From Prevotella sp. UBA5387 (GTDB taxonomy: Bacteria > Bacteroidota > Bacteroidia > Bacteroidales > Bacteroidaceae): DNA of 27,599 nt. The stretch covers positions 1 through 27,599 of the forward strand of contig DHOP01000040.1 in NCBI GenBank assembly GCA_002407775.1, written 5' to 3'. A model generated the notes under the pieces. That model was not told where the DNA came from, did not search any database, and saw nothing but the letters and a program-made list of their open reading frames with translations. The translations under genes and the position numbers were made by a program. Below are positions 21,869-27,599 of this stretch, in pieces (position 1 is the first letter of the stretch; every line of letters starts with the position of its first letter).

Positions 21869-24351
21869 TGCGCATCAGAGTAAGCTTTACACTTCTCTTT
21901 TTCTTTATTATCCTCACCTCCCCCCTCTCAGCACAGACCGAAAAGATGGGAGGGCATAGGTTGCCCAATATCGCTGTGGGCATCAACCATCATCACGATT
22001 CCACACTTATAGGCTACTTCAATGTCGGCTTTCGTCCCGAGGTTGATAGTTTGCGTGGTGTGCAACTTGGCGTCTTCTATGGTGGCATACGCCAAGATGC
22101 GCGCGGGGCAATGATCTCAGGCGTGGCCAATGCAGCACATGCCATGCAAGGTGTGCAGGTAAGTGGCTTGAGCAACATTGTCTTTACGCCCATGCGTGCC
22201 ATCCAACTCAGTGCGATCTCAAACATTGCCATGGGCGTGAAGCACGGAATTCAACTCTCAGGACTTGCCAATATTAGTTCTGGACTGATGCATGGTCTAC
22301 AACTTAGTACTTACAACTACACCGACACACTTAATGGCTCACAAATAGGTCTCTTCAATGTTGCCCTCAGACACCCCAAAGGATGGCAAGTGGGCATTAT
22401 TAATTACACACAAGATACCATTGCACACAAACTTGGTTTGGTCAACATCAATCCCAAAACACGTATTGATTTACTGACCTATCTTGGCACCATGACAAAG
22501 CTAAATGCCGCACTTCGTTTCCGAAACCGAAGTACTTTCAGCATGCTTGGAGTGGGGACTCATTATTTGGGGTTCGACGAAGACTTCTCTGGCGCTATTT
22601 TTTATCGCATTGGCCAATACTTCAATCTTTCCCCAAGATCTTCTATCAGCGGTGATTTAGGGTTCTATCATGTGGAAACTTTCAAAAAGAAAACGGCCGA
22701 TAGTCCCAGTCGACTCTACTCCTTACAGGCACACATCAATTACGATTACCAAATCAATCCCACTGTGGGGGCCTTCATTTCTGCTGGCTACGGTACCACA
22801 AGGTATTACGGCTCTAACCAAAATTACCGTTCACGGCCAATATTGGAAGCTGGCTTGAGCTTCCGCTACCGTAACAACACCCGTCAGGAATCACGCTGGA
22901 TCTCTGAGCGACAGCGAGACAAGGAGTTTGAATTGAGTAGACTACAGCATACACCAGACGACATACTCTATCGGTTTACAGATCCTGACTACACCTATCC
23001 ACAATGGGGCCGGGCCGCTATCATGGCATCTGCAATAAATGTTGGCGTACATTGCTTTGACAGATTCGTGCTCAACGAGGACTTTGCCAAGGTCGACTTT
23101 AAGTCTATTGGTGAAAACCTCCACCATGCATTCGTATGGGACAACGACCAATTTTCCACCAATCTGTTTGCCCATCCCTATCATGGCAACCTCTACTTCA
23201 ACTCAGCACGTAGCAACGGTCTTAATTTTTGGCAATCCACACCCTATGCCCTCGGTGGCAGTTTAATGTGGGAATTCCTCGGAGAAGTTGAACCCCCTGC
23301 CATCAACGACCTCATTGCCACAACCTTTGGTGGCATCAGCCTTGGTGAGATTACTCACCGCATTTCCGCTCTAATCCTTAACGACCATACTCAAGGATCC
23401 AGTCGCTTCTTTCGTGAAGTTGCTGCGACGCTCATCAATCCTATGCAAGGACTTAATCGAATCCTTAACGGTGATGCCTGGAAGATACGTCGAAACAAAT
23501 ATCTCTATCATGATTTTGCTCGTATTCCTGTTGAGTTTTCCATGTCATTGGGAACACGATATCTTGCCGATAATGGTGCATTATTCAGAGGAGAACGACA
23601 GACTTTCCTAAACTTTCAGCTCACATATGGTGACGCCTTCAGCGAAGACAATGACCAACCTTACGACTATTTCACATCCGACGTAACGATGGGTATTGCC
23701 GGCAACCAGCCTCTGTTCAACAAGATCAACCTTATGGGCAAGCTCTGGAGTCAGATAGTCTATAGCGGACGTGAGGGGAAGACCATTGTTGGCCTTTTCC
23801 AACACTTCAATTATTATGACTCAAAGCCAGTAAAAGACGGTTCTTCCCTTACTCCATATCGCATCTCCGAGGCCGCAGCGCTTGGCCCGGGCATCATCTG
23901 GGAATTCCCTAAGGTGGGTAATCTTGCCAGACTAGAGCAGCGTGTCTTTGCCGATCTTATCTTACTCGGAGGCACCAAGACCGACTATTATAACATTATC
24001 GACCGCGATTACAACATGGGATCGGGTTTCAGCGTCAAGTCATATACGCTCATGGACTTCCCTCATCTAGGTCGTTTCACACTTGATATAGACTATTATC
24101 GCATCTTTACTTGGAAGGGTTACGAGAACAAGGACCTCACCACCACCGATCCACTTTTCCTCAATGCCCAAGGCGACCGGGGAAATGCAGGTCTCTTAGT
24201 CGTCAATCCAAAGTTTCTGATGCAGCTCAAGCGCAACTTTGGTATAGAGCTATCAGGCAGCTACTATACCCGAAACACGCATTATACATACCACGACGAC
24301 GTACAGTCTGACACTTTCGAACTGCGTGCAGGCTTGCTCTATAGATTCTGA
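21865..24351 (+). CDS. DUF3943 outer-membrane protein with N-terminal short repeats
   Basis: An 828-residue exported protein (signal peptide 1-23, ending SPLSAQ) with many amphipathic beta strands and a terminal LLYRF, typical of an outer-membrane barrel. Residues about 65-180 hold eight repeats of roughly 16 residues with the pattern GxQxSGxxNI (for example GVQVSGLSNI, GIQLSGLANI, GLQLSTYNY), probably a beta-solenoid or strand array. The DUF3943 signature is at about 432-500: HPYHGNLYFNSAR, LNFWQSTPY, SLMWEFLGEVEPPAINDLI, GEITHR. The function of DUF3943 is not known to me. Coupling to the upstream pseudokinase suggests that the cytoplasmic protein and this barrel work together. The start at 21865 was taken over a second Met at 21868. 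Confidence 0.82.
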   Translation: MMRIRVSFTLLFFFIILTSPLSAQTEKMGGHRLPNIAVGINHHHDSTLIGYFNVGFRPEVDSLRGVQLGVFYGGIRQDARGAMISGVANAAHAMQGVQVSGLSNIVFTPMRAIQLSAISNIAMGVKHGIQLSGLANISSGLMHGLQLSTYNYTDTLNGSQIGLFNVALRHPKGWQVGIINYTQDTIAHKLGLVNINPKTRIDLLTYLGTMTKLNAALRFRNRSTFSMLGVGTHYLGFDEDFSGAIFYRIGQYFNLSPRSSISGDLGFYHVETFKKKTADSPSRLYSLQAHINYDYQINPTVGAFISAGYGTTRYYGSNQNYRSRPILEAGLSFRYRNNTRQESRWISERQRDKEFELSRLQHTPDDILYRFTDPDYTYPQWGRAAIMASAINVGVHCFDRFVLNEDFAKVDFKSIGENLHHAFVWDNDQFSTNLFAHPYHGNLYFNSARSNGLNFWQSTPYALGGSLMWEFLGEVEPPAINDLIATTFGGISLGEITHRISALILNDHTQGSSRFFREVAATLINPMQGLNRILNGDAWKIRRNKYLYHDFARIPVEFSMSLGTRYLADNGALFRGERQTFLNFQLTYGDAFSEDNDQPYDYFTSDVTMGIAGNQPLFNKINLMGKLWSQIVYSGREGKTIVGLFQHFNYYDSKPVKDGSSLTPYRISEAAALGPGIIWEFPKVGNLARLEQRVFADLILLGGTKTDYYNIIDRDYNMGSGFSVKSYTLMDFPHLGRFTLDIDYYRIFTWKGYENKDLTTTDPLFLNAQGDRGNAGLLVVNPKFLMQLKRNFGIELSGSYYTRNTHYTYHDDVQSDTFELRAGLLYRF

Positions 24352-24410
24352 TTTTCCGCGAATAAGTTGATATCATTACTGAAAATAACAAACTAACATA
24401 AACTACTGAT

Positions 24411-25253
24411 ATGCAAATCTTTAAAAGTTTAATTCTTTCTGGTGTAGCAGCACTTTTGGCCTTACCAATACAAGCACAAACTATCATGCCTCAAACAGCT
24501 AGTATGGATAACCTAAAAAGTGTACATCCTTGGTACGGGGCACGCGTCGCTTATTTTGGAGACTCGGTAACAGACCCAAGGAACAGTGGCTCCAAAGAAA
24601 AATATTGGGGCTATCTACAGGATTTCTTGGATATCACACCATTGGTTTATGGCGTAAGTGGGAGAACATGGGGCGACATTCCTAGACAGGCTAGACAGTT
24701 GCAAGCCGATCATGGGAATGACTTCGATGCAATCCTAATATTTGTTGGCACCAACGATTACAACCAAGGTGCAAAGTTAGGTCAGTGGTACGAGGAGGGC
24801 GATACAATGGTCTATTATGCTAGAGGTAAGCAAAAGGCGCTTGTTGAGCGCAAGTTTCGACGCATGAGCTATGACGCCAGCACGTATCGTGGAAGGATCA
24901 ATACAGCACTCAAGACACTCAAAGAGATGTTCACTGATAAGCAAATTGTACTTCTCACACCACTCCATAGAGCCTATTTTGAGGGCAATGATACAAACGT
25001 TCAGCCTGATGAACGGATGCAAAATGTTTCTGGCGAATACATTGACCCCTACATTGAGAGCGTCAAGGAAGCCGGCAACATTTGGGGTGTGCCGGTTATC
25101 GACTTCAATGCAGTTTCGGGTCTCTATCCTCTTATCAATGGAACAACTTATTTCCACAACGAAAAGGATCTTCTCCATCCAAACGATGTCGGTCACAAAC
25201 GCATGGCCATGACATTGGTCTACCAACTCATGCAACTCCCTTGCAAGCTATAA
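24411..25253 (+). CDS. Secreted SGNH/GDSL-type hydrolase
   Basis: A 280-residue exported esterase-type protein with signal peptide 1-22 (ending IQA|Q). All four SGNH blocks are visible: GDSVTD with Ser52, GVSGRT with Gly82, GTND with Asn115, and DLLHPN with Asp253 and His256. The family removes acyl groups from sugars, lipids or peptidoglycan; acetyl-ester removal from glycans is common in Bacteroidetes, but the substrate here is undetermined. It starts 59 bp after the DUF3943 gene with no clear promoter of its own, so it is probably in the same transcript. Confidence 0.9.
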   Translation: MQIFKSLILSGVAALLALPIQAQTIMPQTASMDNLKSVHPWYGARVAYFGDSVTDPRNSGSKEKYWGYLQDFLDITPLVYGVSGRTWGDIPRQARQLQADHGNDFDAILIFVGTNDYNQGAKLGQWYEEGDTMVYYARGKQKALVERKFRRMSYDASTYRGRINTALKTLKEMFTDKQIVLLTPLHRAYFEGNDTNVQPDERMQNVSGEYIDPYIESVKEAGNIWGVPVIDFNAVSGLYPLINGTTYFHNEKDLLHPNDVGHKRMAMTLVYQLMQLPCKL

Positions 25254-25339
25254 CGGCACCGTTTTATTTCGCAACGTACACAATATCTCATGCCAATTGA
25301 GCGTTTTTGACCATATTAACATCAATTCACTCAATACAC

Positions 25340-25933
25340 ATGAAACTAAAACATCTTTTTATTATGATGGCCATTAGCATTGCTACCCTTGTAGCATGCA
25401 AAGGTCTAGATCCACGGCCAGCCTTTCCTCCCTCGGAGGAAACATTGGCATTGAAGGCGAAGTACTGGGACAAAGTCGTGGGAGTTTGGACATACGAGGG
25501 CGTCACGGATTCCATCAAAGGCTTCCATCTCTTCGAGCAATATCACTTCGAAGCTGACGGAAGCATGACGGGTGTCATCCGTTGGGGTAAGACCGACTCC
25601 ACGCTGGTCACATGGAGCACTTGCACAGTTAGCAAGGACGGACAATTCTGTACCCCTAAGCAGTCTCGTAAGTTTCGCTATATCATCAATGACTCCATCA
25701 AAGGAAAATGGAATTTGGTTCATAGCGATGATGAAAACGGCGACTTTCTTACCATGGAATTCACGGAGAGTAGCACCAGACAGAACAAGCGTGACACACT
25801 TAACGCCTCTTTTCCAGCAGACTTCACCATGTCCCGCTCTTTCTCATTCTGTAACGGCGAACAGCTTTTCATCAAATCATACATAAGAAAAGACGTCACT
25901 TTCAAACGCGGAAAGAATCCTCCATCTTTCTAA
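25340..25933 (+). CDS. Lipoprotein with a small beta-rich domain
   Basis: The start at ATG 25340 gives a 197-residue product with a lipoprotein signal (MKLKHLFIMMAISIATLVAC, Cys20). An in-frame ATG at 25307 would add an unlikely 11-residue extension ahead of the signal. The mature part has alternating strands (VVGVWTYEG, GFHLFEQYHFEADGSMTGVIRWG, KGKWNLVHS, LTMEFTES), which resembles a lipocalin-like fold; this is only a visual impression. Last gene of the probable 18186-25933 transcript. No function can be assigned. Confidence 0.75.
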   Translation: MKLKHLFIMMAISIATLVACKGLDPRPAFPPSEETLALKAKYWDKVVGVWTYEGVTDSIKGFHLFEQYHFEADGSMTGVIRWGKTDSTLVTWSTCTVSKDGQFCTPKQSRKFRYIINDSIKGKWNLVHSDDENGDFLTMEFTESSTRQNKRDTLNASFPADFTMSRSFSFCNGEQLFIKSYIRKDVTFKRGKNPPSF

Positions 25934-26164
25934 GCCCTCCAACAACATGATTCCCTCTGGATTGCGGTTGCTATCCTTTTGGTTACGTAGTTGGATAGCG
26001 GCGACGGTGTGGCTAAGCACTAACGACAGTGCGATTGGGTAGCAACCGCACCGTCATAACAATGCCTTCGATGCACCGTTACTATCCTTTCACTAGAGGG
26101 ATGCAAAGTAACCAAAACATATAAAATTAACGGACAAGACACGGAAAAAACGTAACTTTTACTT
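25934..26164. repeat. Intergenic inverted and 22-bp-period repeats upstream of nhaD
   Basis: GCGGTTGCTATCC (25964-25976) has an inverted copy GGGTAGCAACCGC (26037-26049; one mismatch), and GCTATCC (25970-25976) also pairs with GGATAGC (25993-25999). Units in blocks of 22 bp from 25961 share partial matches: the TTGGATAGC text near 25991 and TTGGGTAGC near 26035 are 44 bp apart, and CCGTTACTATCC near 26076-26087 resembles the first block. This is a degenerate, mixed-orientation array. No ORF is present. Confidence 0.5.
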
Positions 26165-26193
26165 TTTGATTATCAGATTATTTCTTAACTTTG
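26165..26193 (+). promoter_or_regulatory. Promoter of nhaD
   Basis: TTTG (26165-26168), 17-bp spacer, TAACTTTG (26186-26193). The start is predicted near 26200, leaving a leader of only about 25 nt before the GTG start. Confidence 0.65.
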
Positions 26194-26224
26194 CGTCAAT
26201 TAGGATATAATCGGGCATACCATT

Positions 26225-27595
26225 GTGGGAATAACCTTTGTAATTGTCGGCATATTGCTATTGGCATATATACTCATTGCTACCGAAAACGTGACTAACG
26301 TGAATCGGGCGGCTGTGATGATATTTGCTTGTACTGTCGGTTGGGTGCTTTATATCGGCTATGGCTCTGATTTTGTAATGAACCAACATTCCCAAGAATA
26401 TTTCACTTTTCTGCAAGGATCCGCCACTTCAAGCGTAAGAGTCAAGGAGTTTATTGCAAACCAACTCTTGCTGAAATACGTTGGTAGGGCCTCCGAGATA
26501 GTGCTTTTCCTTTTGGCTACTCATACCATAGTCGAGATTCTCGACAACAATGAGTGCTTTGAATTCATCCGCCAGATGCTACGAACACGAAGCAGTCAAA
26601 AGATGCTTTGGCTTCTCGGTATCGTGACACTTGTCATCTCAGCTAACCTTGACAATCTCACTACCACTGTGATGATGTTGGTTATCATGCGTAAGTTGGT
26701 GCCGAATCGTCGACAAAGACTCATTTATGGATCGGCAATCGTAGTCGCTGCCAACTGTGGAGGAGCAATGACCGTGATTGGTTCACCGGCAGGTTTGTTG
26801 CTATGGAACAAAGGTTTGCTCACGGCTTCGGACTTTTTCTTGATGATGTTCATCCCATGTCTATTGGCTTGGGCCATTCCTACGTGGTGGATGGGCAGGG
26901 AGTTGCCAAGTCATGTTGAGGCCGACCTAGGGATGCTAGCTTACCGTGGCGATGACTCCAGACTTCAGGTGTGGCAGCGAGTTCTAATGCTTTGCTTGGG
27001 TATCGGTGGGCTTTGGTTTGTCCCAACTTTTCATAACATTACGAAGTTAAGCCCTTTCTTGGGTGCATTGTGCGTATTAGGTCTGCTTTGGGTTGTCAAT
27101 GAGATTTTCAATCATAAGCTAATGGACATGGATAGCATGAGCGACCGCCGTGTCCCTAGGTCACTTTATTATGGCGGCAATCAACTCATCTTCTATGTGT
27201 TGGGCATGCTGCTGTTGCTGGGTGTAGTGGTTGAGACCGGCGCAGTGGGCGATGTATGGAACTTCTTGCAAGCCAATGCTGTTCCAGAGTGGCTGCTTGC
27301 TGTTACTGCAGGTGTCGTTAGTTCCGTACTAGACAACTTTGCTACCGCAGCATCATTTTTCGCCCTCAATCCATCTACTGAGATTAATGCGCCTTATTGG
27401 GCAATGATATCTTATATGTCTGCTGTGGGCGGCAACGTCTTGATAATAGGGTCTATCGCCGGCATTGCGCTGATGCGCACAGAGAAGATTCATATAGGAT
27501 GGTATTTTATGCATGTCGGATGGAAAGCTATGGTAGGTGCAGCAGTGGGATTTGGAGTTCTACTGCTGATTGTCCTAACCTGTTGGCGGAATTAA
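26225..27595 (+). CDS. nhaD: NhaD-type Na+/H+ antiporter, C-terminus replaced by IS sequence
   Basis: A 456-codon multi-pass membrane protein of the NhaD/ArsB ion-transporter superfamily that exchanges cytoplasmic Na+ for protons. Visible features: about a dozen hydrophobic helices, an Asp/Asn-rich discontinuous-helix motif SANLDNLTTTVMM (from residue 139), NCGGAMTVIGSPAGLLLW, a mirrored SVLDNFATAASFF near 369-382, and SAVGGNVLIIGSIAG. The best start is GTG at 26225; TAG 24 bp upstream closes the frame and no ATG fits. The last native residues are ...LLLIVL (to 27577); TCWRN and the TAA come from an IS982-like terminus. Only the end of the last helix and tail are lost, so function may survive. 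Confidence 0.88.
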   Translation: MGITFVIVGILLLAYILIATENVTNVNRAAVMIFACTVGWVLYIGYGSDFVMNQHSQEYFTFLQGSATSSVRVKEFIANQLLLKYVGRASEIVLFLLATHTIVEILDNNECFEFIRQMLRTRSSQKMLWLLGIVTLVISANLDNLTTTVMMLVIMRKLVPNRRQRLIYGSAIVVAANCGGAMTVIGSPAGLLLWNKGLLTASDFFLMMFIPCLLAWAIPTWWMGRELPSHVEADLGMLAYRGDDSRLQVWQRVLMLCLGIGGLWFVPTFHNITKLSPFLGALCVLGLLWVVNEIFNHKLMDMDSMSDRRVPRSLYYGGNQLIFYVLGMLLLLGVVVETGAVGDVWNFLQANAVPEWLLAVTAGVVSSVLDNFATAASFFALNPSTEINAPYWAMISYMSAVGGNVLIIGSIAGIALMRTEKIHIGWYFMHVGWKAMVGAAVGFGVLLLIVLTCWRN

Positions 27596-27599
27596 TTTA
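27578..27599 (-). mobile_element. Start of a second IS982-type element at the window edge
   Basis: The last 22 bp match the terminus of the element at 2256-2277 at 21 of 22 positions (ACCT versus ACCC at the start, then GTTGGCGGAATTAATTTA identical). The TAATTTA form matches the end nearest the transposase stop in the first copy, so the unseen transposase would lie to the right and read leftward. The body lies outside the window. Confidence 0.8.

Noticed and set aside
25254..25339. Terminator after the SGNH hydrolase gene (AACG-GCAC-CGTT then T-rich)
   Set aside because: Only four base pairs and an interrupted T-run; too weak to end the operon call.

Overview
The window looks like a chromosomal stretch from a Bacteroidales bacterium, most like Prevotella/Segatella. 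The evidence is repeated TAnnTTTG -7 boxes (mostly TAACTTTG), several with a TTTG -33 box about 18-19 bp upstream; a short primary-type sigma factor of the Bacteroidetes kind; GH127/GH97/GH95/GH31 enzymes; a DUF3943 outer-membrane protein; and lipoproteins with FVSC- or LVAC-type lipoboxes. No tRNA, rRNA, CRISPR array or cas gene was seen.

Layout. (1) 1-1949, minus: a surface lipoprotein with a long Asn/Ala-rich coiled coil, cut by the window edge. (2) 2256-3283: an IS982-type element with intact ends; its transposase carries an in-frame amber stop and an apparent loss of the catalytic Glu. (3) 3284-4139: a long AT-rich spacer with a degenerate 22-bp tandem repeat, then a strong promoter, a short leader ending in a GNRA-capped terminator hairpin, and a 50-residue membrane peptide. 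(4) 4160-7253: a primary-type sigma factor diverging from a phosphotransbutyrylase/butyrate kinase pair. (5) 7298-17739: a glycoside hydrolase locus: GH127 on the minus strand with a broken C-terminal tail, diverging from a tight GH97-GH95-GH31 operon. All four have secretion signals. The mix suggests removal of side-chain sugars (L-arabinose, galactose or L-arabinopyranose, L-fucose or L-galactose, xylose) from plant polysaccharide; no SusC/SusD pair is present here. (6) 18081-25933: a probable seven-gene unit behind one good promoter: AAA_28-CYTH NTPase, two tandem deoxynucleoside kinases, a membrane-anchored pseudokinase translationally coupled to a DUF3943 outer-membrane barrel, a periplasmic SGNH hydrolase and a lipoprotein. 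(7) 26225-27595: a NhaD-type Na+/H+ antiporter whose last codons and stop lie in a second copy of the IS982-type terminus at the window end.

The least explained items are the pseudokinase/DUF3943 envelope module, a family of 22-bp-period palindromic arrays in three intergenic regions, and the short terminated leader RNA at 3889-3960. The IS lesions, the GH127 tail damage and the nhaD junction point to recent decay or rearrangement.
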